From NCBI GenBank assembly GCA_963693085.1, contig OY856409.1, positions 295,282,058 to 295,346,057 on the forward strand: DNA of 64,000 nucleotides. The letters run 5' to 3'. The notes beneath the pieces were generated by a model. That model had not been told where the DNA came from, ran no database searches, and saw nothing but the letters and a program-made list of their open reading frames with translations. Source of the stretch: Alisma plantago-aquatica. Its lineage: Eukaryota > Streptophyta > Magnoliopsida > Alismatales > Alismataceae. Position numbers and translations under genes: made by a program. Below, one piece after another: positions 1 to 11,622 of the stretch. The stretch's first letter is position 1; each line of letters starts with the position of its first letter.

Positions 1-77
1 GACGAGATGTTACGTACTCACCCTTCCCTCTTTGTATGAGATTTCGGGGATGAAATCCTTTTTAAGGGGTGGAGTGT
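1..77 (+). pseudogene. Tail of Ty3/gypsy (Del/Tekay-type) polyprotein plus polypurine tract
   Basis: The first 67 bases read as the extreme C-terminus of a Ty3/gypsy Pol. A frame with one stop ends in DFGDEILFKG, which corresponds to the DFEDEILLRG-like ending typical of Del/Tekay polyproteins just before the LTR. The purine-rich tract AAGGGGTGGAG (64-74) follows, and the LTR starts at 78 with TGTAACATAC. The rest of this element lies left of the window. The order Pol end, polypurine tract, LTR is seen directly; the lineage is inferred from the motif. Confidence 0.75.
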
Positions 78-3000
78 TGTAACATACTGAAATCCTCTAT
101 GTACCTCTTTGTACTCTTTTCTATAAGTTTTGTCCTTCATTTTTGTTCCATATGTCTTTGGATTTGATTTAGTGGAATTATGATGGTTATTGGATAAATG
201 TTTCCCCTATATTCTTAATACAGGGTTGTATGCATAAATACCTCAGTTAGATTTAGATAATGGGTCTAAAATGCAAATTTCACATTAAGTAATAAAAAGA
301 ATAAAATGTTTTGTCCTGGAACTTTCTAGCACTTTCTAGGATAAGAGAAATAAGAGAAAATCCGATTTTTATATAAAGGAGAAGATAAATGCAATAATAA
401 AAGGTAATATGGGATTTAATGGATGGAAGAGGATAATGAGAAAGATATTGCACCAAAAATTATAATTGGAAACCCATTAGGATAATCTGATACTTAAATT
501 CATTTCCTTGAGAAAAAAGTAACTTAAGGGCCAAGTATCATTTAAAATGGAACCTAAATATAAATATTAATAACATTATCAAAAGAATATAGGAAATATG
601 CCAATAAAGAGAAATAAAATATTTAATGTTCTCAAATCAGGAAAATAACTCCAAATTCGTATCCTAAACATAAAATTAAGCCTCTGTGCAAATTTGCAAC
701 TAATTTGCATAATGTATGAATAATGAGTAAAATAGGAGAGAGAAAGTGTGTAGGATATTCTATTATTTTAATAAATAAATAAATAATCTCATTTGGTGAG
801 GATAATTACAAAATCATATTCCAATCCCTTAAGGAGACTTATGGGTGAAGTTATACTAATTTTAGATAATGTTATCACCTCTTTTGAAGGAGGAAAGAGA
901 AAATGATATATTAATTAATTCACATATAAAACTTTCTCAAAAGGCAAAACTAACTTCATATTTGGATTCTACGTGTCAAAATAAGTCAGGATATAAAATT
1001 TAGTAATTTTTGGACAACGTTTGAGCCTCCAAATGAAGAGACAGAAAAACATTTAAGAATTTAATGAGTTTGATCGAATTTTATTAAGGATCGATTTTCT
1101 AATCTAATGTGCGAGATCGGACGGCCCAGAGTCCTTGGTGGACCCTGGTCCACCGATCTAACGACCTGTGGTCATCTTCCTCCTCTAGCCGAATAAGGCA
1201 ACAGGTTCCTTGTTTTTGATTTTTCAAATCGATATATCTCGAGTTTTACTCGACGATTTTTGCTCAAATTTGTTTTGTTGAACTCCTTGCACGATTCCGC
1301 TCCGGATTATCCCAAAAACTTTGGGATTAGATGAGGTTTCGAGAAACTCCTAAACCAGCCGCCGACCTTCTCTCTTTTCTCCTACCTAAAACCTAGTCTA
1401 GGGTTCCTTGCCTATATATATCCCAACCCCAATGACCGCCATCACCTTACCAACCTGCTCGTGCCCCCAATTTGGAATTTTGTGGACGAACTGACTCCCA
1501 ACTGGCCTTCAAAGATCTCTGACTTGCGGCGCCCCTCCTTCTCCAGTTGCTTCATCTCCGTTCAATCAAGAGGTATCACCAACTTTGATTCTTCTTCCTC
1601 TTTCATTCGAATACTTGAACGCGAGTTTTCATTGAGTATCGTGAATTTTCCCAAATCGGCTGAGTTTTGTTTCTCGTTGTTCCTTGCCCAGGTCGTGAGC
1701 GAGGGGAAGAAGATGATTCAGTGATTTTACCTTTTTACCCCTCGGGCTGGTTGCTTTCTATGATTCGCGCGAGGGACGTTCGCGTCTTTTCCTTCTTTTC
1801 CTTTGACCGCCTGACCCCGTCCCACTCGCCTCCTGCGAGCATCCTTGAGATGCGGGTCACCGCCCCCGACCGCTCGGTTTTGAGTGTGGTTGCCTACCTG
1901 GCACACGCTGATTGGTCGAGACAAAATATTTTTCTAAAAATTAATTCGGTTGTCAAAAATTAAAAGTAGATAGTGTTTTGAAATCAGGAAGATGAGACCT
2001 ATTCAATAAAAATAATTTTGAGTCTTGATTTTGATGTTTGCGAGAACGTAATTTTTAGAATGAATTAATTAATTTAAAATCACAAAAATTAACCCTAAAG
2101 GTCCATATTTTCAAAACATACTATATTATATGTTATTTTGATCAGGAAATCCTAACTAAGATGATGATGATGAGGTTTTTGGAGTCTAAATCGATGGTTT
2201 GCGCAAAAAGTTAGTGAATTAGGGTTTTCAATCTTTTAAATGAATGCATGTAATTCTAATTTATAAATCTAATGATGTATTAGGGGAAGTGGGTTCATAA
2301 TTCGTGTGAAGAGTTGAAAAGGGAAATTCTAGAACACCTGAGGCTAAGGGATGTGTTTTGATTGTGCATCTACCTTTCAGTTGGGAAAACATTAAGCCAT
2401 TACCCATAATTTCTTATGAGGTTTAACCTAATCTAAATCCTTGATTCTTGAAACCTAAATTGCTTATTTCCTCAAAAGTAGATGTAGTATTGTCTTGATT
2501 GGGTATTCATACCCCACTGCCATGTTACATATTCTTTTGCTTAACCTTGCCATAACTCTTTTGTTAGCATGTAATTAAATGATCTATTTAATGTTTAAGT
2601 AGTGGTACTTATGTACAACCACCCATAGAGGGCATGTATATAATCTCCCTAGGGGAATGTTTATAATTCTCCCCAATATGAATTATAGGTGACTGGAAAT
2701 GTCTTATTCTTCCCTCACCTAAGGTTAGAGGTCTGATAGGTGCCTCAACCCTACTTAGTTAGGTAGACATATTAATTTACATGCAAAACCCTTATTTATT
2801 TTGTTATTGGCAAGTTTCATTATAAAAAGCCTCATACTCTTTGATGTCTCTCTTTAAACCAAATATCTAGCCTAATTTACTTGTTACAACTTTCATTGCC
2901 ATTGTTAGAATATTCTTGTAACACATACTTTTCTTTGTTTTCCCTCTTGCTGGGTGACTTCCCAACCACCCAGGTGTTGGTGCTGAGCAAGGTGAAGGAA

Positions 3001-3265
3001 GGACTTGAAAAGAGGTTCCTCTGCAGTTGATCGTTAGCTTGTCAAGAAGGATGGCTAGGTTGCTATAGCTATATCCTATTATCTTATCTTTTCTTTTAGA
3101 AATCATTCATGTAATAAACAATAAATCCATGTGAAGGCTTATTATTTCTTTCTTTCCGCTGCTATTGACATTTTATTATGTATCTGGAATCATGCTTATT
3201 TACTTGGAATATTATGCAATCATCCTCAAAGTCTCTAATTTTTGTTAAAATTGTGGATGTTTGTA
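78..3265 (+). repeat. 3' LTR of a Del/Tekay-type Ty3/gypsy element
   Basis: This long terminal repeat begins TGTAACATAC right after the polypurine tract and probably ends near 3265 with GGATGTTTGTA, an imperfect inverted copy of the start. It carries a TATA-like box at 1411 and, near its end, a CTTTCCGCTGC stretch (about 3153-3163) of the kind found in the R/U5 part of Del-type LTRs. The upstream region around 1113-1175 holds GATCGGACGG and related GATC-containing motifs. Two short open frames at 1461-1963 fall in its GC-richer downstream part and show no domain. The right end abuts the Athila integrase relic, so this element appears to have landed inside that gene. The target duplication cannot be tested because the left end is outside the window. 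Confidence 0.7.
1411..1420 (+). promoter_or_regulatory. TATA box of the Del-type LTR
   Basis: CCTATATATA lies 1.33 kb into the LTR, followed by CCCAACCCC and a GC-richer downstream region. It is the only strong TATA-like site in the expected place for the U3/R boundary of this LTR. Confidence 0.5.
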
Positions 3266-3278
3266 TTTCCTTTAAATT

Positions 3279-3903
3279 TTAGTAAAGAGGTGATCTCGCC
3301 TCTTTACACAATACCTCAAATTGTTTTTCTCCAAAGTGTGATCCTCCATCGCTTATAACAGTGTGAGGCACTCCAAAGCGTGGGAAAATGGTCTTCTCAA
3401 ACAGCTTGATCATCGATTTAGAGTCACAAATCTGAGTTGCTACTGCCTTGACCCACTTGGTCACATAATTGACGGCTACAGGGATGTTCCAGTATCCTTT
3501 CAATGATGGGAAAGGGCCCATATAGTCGATTCCCCATACATCAAAGATCTCCACTTCCACCCATTCATCCATAGGCACTTCACTTTTTTTGTTGATATTA
3601 CTAGTGAGTTGGCATTCCTTACATTACAAAAGATGTCATATCTTTAAATAGGGTGGGCTAGTAAAACCTAGATTGGAGTACCTTCAGAGTAGTTCTCTCT
3701 ACAATGTGGTTCCCTCCATAAGGTGAAGAGTGACATTCTTTCAAGATCGACCAAACGTCTTCCTTGGGTATACGTCTCTGATACAAATTATCTGAACACC
3801 TTTTAAATAGCAACAGATCATCCCAATAATAGTTCTTGATGTCAGAGAAAAGCTTTTTCTTCTGATGATACGTGATCTCAGGTGGCAGCTGGCCACATGA
3901 CAA
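3279..3903 (-). pseudogene. Athila integrase relic (zinc finger and core, truncated)
   Basis: Two open pieces are visible. The piece at 3658-3903 contains the integrase zinc-binding segment (ECHSSPYGGNHI, with the second His in GNHIVERTTL). The piece at 3279-3578 contains the core, with the first catalytic Asp in DVWGIDYMGPFPS and the second in VISDGGSHFGEKQF. The third catalytic residue (Glu) and the C-terminal domain are absent because similarity stops at about 3300, next to the inserted LTR. A frame break separates the two pieces. In a working element the product would insert the cDNA copy into the host chromosome; this one cannot be functional. Confidence 0.85.
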
Positions 3904-4942
3904 ATAGTTACAAATATCAGCGAACCATGGTAATCTCTATTCCTCTGATTGAGCCATCATCAAGGCTTCATCAGTGTAGTTATCATTAACAGGCAATTGA
4001 TTTCCCTCATCAAAAATGATTTTGGATAAGTGGTCAGCTACCGCATTCTCCTTTCCTTTCTTCTCGATAATTTCATGATCGAATTCCTACAGCAGCAGAG
4101 CCTATCGTAGCAGCCTTGCCTTTGTATCTTTCTTCTGCATAAGGTAACGTATAGCGCATGGTCAGTATAAACTTTCACTTTGGAACCTATAAGGTATGAT
4201 CAAAACTTATCAAACCCAAAAACTATCACCAACATTTCCTTTTGAGTGGTGGTATAATTTACTTGATCTTCGTCCAACGTGCGACTGGAGTAACAGATAA
4301 CATGATGCTTTTTGTTTTTCTTTTATCCTAGGACTATGCCTATGGTGTAATCACTAGTGTCGCACATTATTTCAAATGGTAGCTCCTAATCTTGGGCTTG
4401 TAGGATAGGTGGAGAAGTCAAAGCTTTCTTCAGGGTATCGAAAGCTTCTAAGCATTCATCATTGAATTCAAAAACTATGTCCCTGATTAGCAAATTCGAT
4501 AGGGGTTTCGAGATTTTTGAGAAATCCTTGATGAACCTTCTATAGTATCTGGCATGGCCTAGAAAAATTCTTACCCTAGTTGAAGACTTCAGTGGCGGGA
4601 GATTGGAGATAACTTCAATTTTTCTTAGATCCCCTTCGATACCCTTCTTGGAAATTTTATGTCCTAAGACAATACCGCTCTGGACCATAAAGTGGCACTT
4701 TTCCCAGTTTAGGATTGAGTGTTTCTCCTCACAACTCTATAGTACTAAGGATAAGTTTCTTAGGTAGGTGTCAAAGTCCATCCGATATACTAAAAAGTCA
4801 TCCATAAAAACCTCTATTATATCCTCCAAAAAATTAGAAAACATAGAGATCATGCACCGTTGGAAAGTCATTGCTGCATTGCATAGCCCGAAAGGCATTC
4901 TTCTAAAAGCATACGTGCCATAGATGCACGTAAATGTCTCTT
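3904..4942 (-). pseudogene. Athila RT C-terminal part and RNase H relic
   Basis: This continues the reverse transcriptase frame with several stops and shifts. The catalytic FMDDF motif is still readable at 4794-4808. The piece at 4386-4688 corresponds to the RT connection region, with phrases such as FLGHARYYRRFIKDFS and PILQAQD. Downstream, RNase H-like words (for example VYTDHA) occur in broken frames down to about 3990. In a working element this region would finish reverse transcription and degrade the RNA template. Here it is a fossil. Confidence 0.75.
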
Positions 4943-5926
4943 CTATTGATCATCAGGGTGGATCAGAACCTGATAAAATCTAGAATATCCATCCAAGAAA
5001 TAGAAGTAGTCATGGTGGACAAGTCTTTCTAAGACTTGGTCAATGAATGGTAAGGGAAAATGGTCTTTCTTTGTGGATGAATTCAGTTTTCTATAATCTA
5101 TGCACATCCTCCAGCCCGTAATAGTTCTCATGGAGACTTCATCGCCATTATCTCCCTGTACTACTATCATCCCCCCTTTCTCAGGCACTACATGAATCGG
5201 GCTTACCCAGTTGCTATCACTTTTTAGGTATATAATCCATGCATCCCGTAGTTTTAAAATTTCTTTCTTGACTACTTTTAGCATCTGGTTCAATTTTCTA
5301 TAGGGTTGAACCAGTGGCTTCACAAATTCTTCTAAATTTATTCGGTGCATACAAAGGGCTGGGTTAAGCCCTTTGATGTCTTCGACCGAGTATCCGATTG
5401 CCTTTTTGTGTTCCCTCAGCTCTTTCAAGAGTCTTTCCATCTGTTCTTTTGTTAATTTTGCATTAATGATGATAGGGTTCCTTTCCTCATTGTCCAAGAA
5501 TTTGTATTTTAGTCCTTCAGAGAGTGGTTTAAGTTCTGGTTTCAGCTTGGGAGCCTCTTTCTCTTTGCTTGATTGTTCCAGAGAAGCATATTTTACAGTC
5601 TCAATTACTTCTTCATCCTCACTGAGATCTTCTTCACCTTGGTTAAGGTAATCTAGAATTTCAACCACTTCTGGGTCTTCCACCATAGGATTTGGGTTGT
5701 TCAAGGCCCTCATCAGGGGATCTACTATGGCCTTTTCCTCTTGAACCTCCTCACAGTTTTGGTTGTAGTTATCCATGAAGTAAACCGATTCGAAAAGAGA
5801 TGGTCCCTTCATGGCATCCTTCACCTTGAAGTCTATGTGATCATTTCCAACCCGAACAGTTATGATGCCTTCAGTGACATCTATTAAAACCCTACCAGAT
5901 GCCAAAAATGGTCGTCCGAATATCAT
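4943..5926 (-). pseudogene. Athila protease end, linker and reverse transcriptase fingers/palm
   Basis: This is the longest open frame in the window (327 codons). It begins with the protease tail (IFGRPFLASGRVLIDV), passes through an acidic linker, and enters RT with GLNPALCMHRI, MCIDYRKLN and the first catalytic Asp in FYFLDGYSRFYQV. The start codon shown is only the first Met after a stop, not a true start, because Athila Gag and Pol are normally one polyprotein. It ends at a stop or frameshift before the FMDDF motif, which follows in the next block. Confidence 0.88.
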
Positions 5927-5983
5927 AGGACACTTCGGGTCTTCAATAGTGTCTATTACAACAATGTCACAAGGGATGAAGAA

Positions 5984-6724
5984 TCATCCCACATGGATCG
6001 GGGCATTTTCTACTATACCAACGAGTCTCCTGAACATGTGGTCCGCAAGTTCAATCCTCATGTTTGTTTTGACCATATCGATCAATCCCCATGTTTGAGC
6101 TAAACGTAGGGGCATGAGGCTAATGCTCACTCCCAAGTCTGCTAGACCTTTCCTTTCAATGTTGTCCCCAACACAAAGAGAGATGTTGAAGGCTCTGGGA
6201 TCTTTCTTCTTAGTCAGCAATTTAGCTTGAACAAAAGCACTGACATGTTTGCTAGATGTATTATTTCAACATGGTTTCCCCTTCTTCTCTTTGTGATGAG
6301 ATCTTTGAAAAACTTTGCATGTGCAGGCATTTCCTCTAAGGCATCAAGAAATGGAACATCTATGTGCAACCTCTTCACTACTTCCATAAATTTTTCATAT
6401 CTTTTCTTGATATGTGCCTTGATGAGCTTGTATGGGAATGGGACCCTTGGTGCATCAGGTTTTTTTTGTGAAGATTTCCACAACATGGTCTGGATCCATA
6501 ACTTCTCCACTTTTCTTTTTGTTTTCTTCAGCAGACTTTCCTTTATCAGTAGACTTCCTAGGAGTAACTTTGTTCTTAGGTTGTAGTTCCTCATATTTTC
6601 CTTCCTCATTGTCTCCCCCAGTTCTAGATTTATGTAGTGTCCTCCCAGATTGGAGGGTAGCCATTTTAGCAGTCTCTGTATTCGATGGAATTTTTCTCAA
6701 GGGATTCTTCACCAACTCTGCCAA
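5984..6724 (-). pseudogene. Athila Gag-Pol linker and aspartic protease relic
   Basis: Overlapping frames cover a lysine-rich linker (6455-6724), a segment with VPFPYKLIKAHIKKRYEKF and VPFLDALEEMPAHAKF (6214-6609), which is characteristic of Athila upstream of protease, and the protease active-site region (5984-6220). The active-site motif reads ADLGVSISLMPLRLAQ, where Athila proteases usually have DLGASISLMP. At least one frameshift separates the pieces. The enzyme would cleave the polyprotein in the particle. Confidence 0.8.
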
Positions 6725-7060
6725 CTACGCAAGTTGTTGGTCAATTTGGTGTTGGTGTGTCTGCATATCCGCCATCTGAACTTACATGGTTGTCAGGACT
6801 CTAGAATTAGCTAGAGCTCTTTGGGCTAGTTGATCATTTATTGTAGCTTGCCTCTTAGTAAAATCAAATAATTGGGCGACTAAGTCTTACTAGCTGATAT
6901 CCTTTCCTTGTCCTAATCCTTGGCCTTGGCTCAGTCCTACTCCCTAATGATTCTGATTCTTACCTTGTCTTGAGTAGTTGTTCTTGTTGGTTTGATAGTT
7001 GGTCGTCCGAGTATACTGAGTTTGTCCGCTTCTCTTTTCAAAACCTCGTGGCAGTTTTGG

Positions 7061-8324
7061 CTAGTTGTTCAGTTGATGTGAATTCTCAGCAGCATCCTTG
7101 TTTCTACAATTGAAACTGGGATGGTCTGGCCTCTTGAAGTTAGCATAGAAGACATTCTCAGCCTCTTCCTTACTTTCACTATCATCAGATTCCTCTGGCC
7201 TGGTGTGAATGCAGTTGTCAATTTCGTGCCCTCCCTGGTTGTAGGTAATGCACTTCATCACTTTCTCCACATGTTTCTTGCCCTTTCTTCCTGAGTCCTT
7301 TAACTATTGGACATCAGTAGCTATCTTTTGAATCTGGGCAATGATCGCCTCCAAAGCCTTAGCTTCGGCAGACCATCCTTCATTGGTCTCCTTCTTCACA
7401 TATCCTCTGTCATTTCTGTTGTAGTCTATACCTGCTTGCATCGCAGCCATGTTCTCAATGATCTTGATTGTCCTCCTTGGTTTTTCTCCTAGGAAATCAC
7501 TTCCTGCCGCAACATTCAGTGATGTCCTCTCAGCTAGGGTCAACCCATTATAGAAAGTTGTAATGAAGAAACCTTTTCCATAGTTATGGTGAGGGAAATC
7601 CTGTAGATATTCTTGGAATCTCTCCCAAGTCTCATGTAGGTTCTCACCTGGCTTTTACATGAATGAGTTTATCCTTTTCCTATTCTGAATTGTTTTCTCA
7701 GTTGGATAAAACTTTGTGACAAAGGCATAAACAAGATCTCTGCATTCGTCTAGAGAGCGATTGAGGTACCAGGACATTGCCTTGTCTTCTAGGGAGAAGA
7801 AAAATCCCTTGTAATAGATTACCTCTTGGGGAACTCCTCTCATCTTGATGGTATCACAAATGTTTTTGAAGGCATCAAGGTATTGGTACGGGTTTTCATT
7901 TTTGGAACTTCCTCAAAAGACTTGTTTTGAATCATCAAGATTACGACAAGCTTCAATTCAAAGTTTGTTGCATCAAAGCATGGGATTATGATGGGGCATC
8001 TAGACTCGTTGGACCTAGTAGTGGGTGATTCATGGAGGGTTTTGTCTTCTTTGTTGTCTTCTTCACCATTCCTATAGTTGTGATCTCTTTCGCCATCCCG
8101 CTCACGGTCGTCATGGTTCCTTCTATGTCTGCGGAAATGGTGATGATCTTCATTGTGATGGTCATCGTCGCGAATTCATATTCATGTTGCTCTTCATGTT
8201 CTTCTTCGCATTCTTCACGCTTTTCTATTTTAGGATCCTCTCTTTCTTCTCCAGAGGGAGGTGGATTGCACAGGATCCAAGCACGTTCTTCACTAGAGTG
8301 GTGGTTGTCCCTTCGAGGAGGCAT
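7061..8324 (-). pseudogene. Athila gag relic
   Basis: This gag region is broken into at least four frames. The N-terminal piece (7986-8324) starts MPPRRDNHHSSEERAW and is highly charged. The piece at 7655-7843 matches the retrotransposon capsid core (KAMSWYLNRSLDECRD, then FVTKFYPTEKT). The piece at 7304-7543 has TIKIIENMAAMQAG, matching the EAYELIENMA region of Athila capsids. The piece at 7061-7270 is a degraded nucleocapsid zinc knuckle (CITYNQGGHEIDNC). The product would form the virus-like particle; here it is inactive. Confidence 0.8.
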
Positions 8325-8552
8325 CTTGTCTCATGGGAGGAATAGAATCTAGGATGGAGATTAGATTTTCCTTCTTCGGTTACCTAAACAAAATGTATGA
8401 TCGAGTCAGAAAAATTGGACACATAAAACAAACTGTAGTAACTGTAAGTTAGCAGAGTTAAAGATTTAGGTGCAGTCAAGCTTATTACTAAGCTTTAGGA
8501 ATGAGAGTATAGAGGAGTGGACTCACATTCTTAGCAGTTCCATTTTGCCTTG

Positions 8553-8570
8553 TCCCCGACAACGGTGCCA
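8553..8570 (-). other. Primer binding site, tRNA-Asp type (Athila)
   Basis: The plus strand reads TCCCCGACAACGGTGCCA. As recalled, this is the 3' end of plant tRNA-Asp(GUC) with two transitions. On the element strand it is the tRNA-Asp primer site typical of Athila/Tat. It lies 6 bases from the LTR end (8577), as expected for minus-strand DNA priming. Confidence 0.85.
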
Positions 8571-9671
8571 AAAAGTTGACCGGCCTAAATCACACATTCG
8601 AAAGGAGTGTATTCAGAGTAGTCAGACTTTTAAAAAGATAACCCAACTCTTAGGACCCTACAATGATAAACGTGGTCTGATGTAGCGATCGGGGTCAAAC
8701 ACAGGGACAAGGTTGGCAGTGTTAAGTGCACAGAATCTAACACTCTTATACTCTAGATAAAGAGGGTATTTTAAGGGGTGTTCCCTAAGGAATGATGGCA
8801 CTCAAACCAAAATAAAGCAAGTAAAACAAAGATAAATGAAAATGGAAATAAGATGAAACAAGTATATGGAAGGAAACTCGGATCGGGTTTCACCTACTAA
8901 GACTTCTCACCAACATGCAACATCATCTCCCTCTCTCATATACTCCGATCAAGATCATAAGCAATCATCTATGATGTGTATTCCACTCTCTCTTGAGATG
9001 AGGATAGATCTAAGTCTAAGGGTAGACTCTCTCTCGAGATGAACACTCATAAACCACAAAGCATAACATATGATTTCAAGCTTCGGCATTCCAACTCTCT
9101 CGTGCTTTCGTACTACTCCATAACACATGAAAAAAGTGATATTACTCTCTCAAGATATCAACTATCAAACATCACAAGATGGTAGCTAAGCATACAAGTG
9201 AAGCGTTAAAATAGGTGTATGGAGATAATCTTGACAAGAGTATATAGATATATTGAACAAAGAGAAATAATATACATGTTGGGAGAGCCTTAGTAGCCAC
9301 TCCCAACCCGAGTTCAAGTGATTATCCATTCATGCTTGCAGACAACATAACGGCGTTACAGAAAGATAGATACATGAAGTCCTACAGAATGAGGGAAGTA
9401 CAGCGGAATGGAATGATAGATCTAGATAGAGAGAGAGAAGGAATGTGATACGACACGGTTGTTCTTTATATTTGGATCTAGTACATCGATGGTGTGGACG
9501 ATCTTCTTCTCTCAAAGAAGGAGTCTTCAGTCTTCTCTCTCCTCAGCTTCTGCCTTTAGAGATCCAAGACTAGTGGATATGATGGAATGGAATGAGTTTA
9601 AGATGTAGCAGCACTTTGTGGCCTTCTAGATCTGATCTATGAACTGATTATTTGAAAAGCTGGGTGGGTGG

Positions 9672-9683
9672 CCTATTTATAGG
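9672..9683 (-). promoter_or_regulatory. TATA box of the Athila LTR
   Basis: The plus-strand CCTATTTATAGG reads CCTATAAATAGG in element orientation. It sits about 590 bp into the LTR in element sense, a usual place for the LTR promoter, directly downstream of the motif array. Confidence 0.65.
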
Positions 9684-9704
9684 CACACTCCACTGACTTA
9701 ACTT

Positions 9705-10130
9705 CTGGACCGTGGTCGTAGTCTGTTTTAGGGAGGGGCAAGATTGTGATCGCGGTCTCCTCGCCATTTCTTCCTAAGTCGCGGTCAGGCGAGCTCCCCC
9801 ACTTGGTCGCAGTCTGCATGTGGCTCACAGTCTAGCAAGGATCACGGTCAAGGTCAACTCATGCATTGTGTTGGAGAGGTCGAGGTCGAGGTCTCCCCAC
9901 TTGGTCGCGGTCTGTATGTGGATCATGGTCTAGCAAGGATCACGGTCTGCTTGAGGCTCGCGATCTCCAGGTTGATCGCGATCTAGCAATGATCGTGGCC
10001 TCCAAGATGATTGTGGTCTGGCTTGAGTGCAAAATGACTGTGAGCTTAAGGCATTTGAAGACCTCGACCATGGTGATATGGTCCTTGTTGTACGAGTGGG
10101 TCATGGTCGAGGTAACGACCGCAACTGGGG
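9705..10130 (-). repeat. Array of degenerate GATCGCGGTC motifs in Athila U3
   Basis: About a dozen copies of a roughly 10-bp motif, read on the plus strand, are scattered through this stretch. Examples are GATCGCGGTCT near 9748, GTCGCGGTC near 9778, GATCACGGTC near 9839, GTCGCGGTCTG near 9904, GATCATGGTCT, GATCACGGTCTG, CTCGCGATCTCC, GATCGCGATCT and GATCGTGGCCT. Spacing is irregular (about 15-40 bp). The block is locally rich in CpG against an AT-rich background and ends near the TATA box. The position suggests an enhancer or repressor-binding array; function is inference. Confidence 0.7.
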
Positions 10131-11056
10131 CTATAAATGTACCTGAAAACAAATAAAGATGTGTGAGTGAGGTTTTAGGCAAAAAGATGGTAAAATTTTG
10201 GGGAAAGCTAGTAAAATGTATACTAAAAGAGGTGTAAAATATATACAAAAAGTACGTAAAAAGAAGTGTTATCAATGACATATGGTTTCGTTTGAGGACC
10301 TAAACAAGAGAACCTATGTGTACACAAGAGTGGTCATTCCTTTTATGTCCCTAGTTAGTTATCATTATGGATATTATAGGTAATACATAATACTAGTGTA
10401 TATCCTAAATGATGACTATGTCTCTTCAAACATGATATTCAAAATCAATTCAGTTACATGAGTACTTGATAAACAACAAGTTGTACTTGATATACATAGT
10501 TAAAAATGACACATGGAAGCCATGTCATGAAATTTAGAGTCATGTCTCAATGTGAAAGTGGTGATTGTGATCCTTAGACCTGAAGTCACCAAAATGATCA
10601 CATGATGCTCTCTGAGTTTTAACACTACCAAATGTGATTTAGAATAAGGATTGCCATACATGTACTTCTTGGGGACATCGTGACACTTTTTTATTATTGT
10701 GAGTGATGTATATAGAATGTGTTTCCCCATTAGGGTGATATCATGACCACATAGTAATGTGAGTCAATGTATTTGATATTGATCTCACATAATCTTCATA
10801 GAATTCTCTAGTTCAAAAAAAACATATTGAATATCAATAGGATGAAAACCCCATGCCTCAGTTTTGATCTGACTATATGTGACAAAGGGATTATACAATC
10901 AAGGTAAAGTTGGTCGCTTAACATGTTTAAGCTGTTATCAAACTTATTCCTATTACGTGGGCAAGAATGACGTGTTTCTATATTCCACTCTTTGATAATG
11001 GGGTTTGAACATCACTACCAATGTAATTAGGAACCTATGGGGTCATACACATGTGG

Positions 11057-11214
11057 ATTCTTAAAGGAATTGAAGTTTGCAATTACACATTATGATTAGA
11101 GTTGTTCTAAATCATGTAAAAGTTGCTTCCCATGCATAAAGAATCTTAAAGGAATTGAATATTTTAATCACACATATCATTAGAATGGTTTTGAATCATG
11201 TAAAAGTTGATTTG
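11057..11214 (+). repeat. 85-bp tandem duplication in the Y 5' LTR
   Basis: Two neighbouring blocks start TTAAAGGAATTGAA (11061 and 11146) and both run into AATCATGTAAAAGTTG. The period is 85 bp and the copies differ at many bases. The partner LTR has only one such block, into which the solo LTR at 27336 was inserted. Confidence 0.7.
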
Positions 11215-11611
11215 TTGCCAATTGTCTTACATGGTGAACCATTGTAGTGATTTGATGTTTGGATTAGCTGATCAGTTGAATGTCAACCATGTGATTGATC
11301 ACCAATTGGGCAAGTGATCAATCAGATTAATGCATAGTCCAATAGTGCAATTGGGTGAAATTAGGGTTGAATTAGAAGTGGAGAGACTTTATTAGTCTAG
11401 AATTGAATTGATAGATTTAAATCAAATAAGGACTTTACAACTTGGCCAATCAAGAAAATAGATAAACTAGTCGAGTGATCATTCAATGCTTTGTCCAACT
11501 AGTTAGCAAGTCGGTTGACAAAGAAGTATGTTTGAGTTTTCCAATTTATTTGTATTGTGCATTGTGGTTAGGAAAGGGATTGGATTTTAGGAATATCTAC
11601 CCTGTGACTCT

Positions 11612-11622
11612 CCTATAAAAGG
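11612..11622 (+). promoter_or_regulatory. TATA box of the Y 5' LTR
   Basis: CCTATAAAAGG is found at the same relative place as CTTATATAAAGG (30458-30469) in the partner LTR. Conservation of position in the two LTR copies supports it as the former promoter. Confidence 0.6.

Larger units (their letters stand above)
3266..10274 (-). mobile_element. Athila-like Ty3/gypsy retrotransposon, interrupted in integrase
   Basis: This minus-strand element has its 5' LTR at 8577-10274, a tRNA-Asp primer site at 8553-8570, then gag, protease, reverse transcriptase, RNase H and integrase down to about 3280. The domain order and the tRNA-Asp primer are those of the Athila/Tat branch of Ty3/gypsy. The 3' end is missing: the integrase is cut off and the sequence switches to the end of a Del-type LTR at about 3265. 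The rest of integrase, any envelope-like ORF and the 3' LTR presumably continue left of the window. Coding regions are broken by stops and frameshifts but are the best preserved in the window (one open frame of 327 codons). The element sits inside the 5' LTR of copia element Y. Confidence 0.85.
8577..10274 (-). repeat. 5' LTR of the Athila-like element
   Basis: This 1698-bp LTR is bounded on the plus strand by TGACCGG at 8577 and GTTATCA at 10274. In element sense it therefore starts TGATAACAC and ends CCGGTCA. It holds a TATA box (9672-9683) with a dense array of GATCGCGGTC-like motifs immediately upstream (about 9705-10130). The bases after the LTR, ATGAC (10275-10279), match the second Y LTR (ATGTC at 26501-26505), so this is the target-site copy on this side. 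Confidence 0.85.

Noticed and set aside
1461..1963. Two overlapping plus-strand frames of 87 and 98 codons.
   Set aside because: They lie downstream of the TATA box inside a Del-type LTR, have no recognisable domain, and are accompanied by an antisense frame. Typical chance frames in the GC-richer part of an LTR.
8553..8570. Possible tRNA-Asp gene, because 18 bases match a tRNA 3' end.
   Set aside because: Only the 3' 18 nucleotides are present and the place next to an LTR end is that of a primer binding site.
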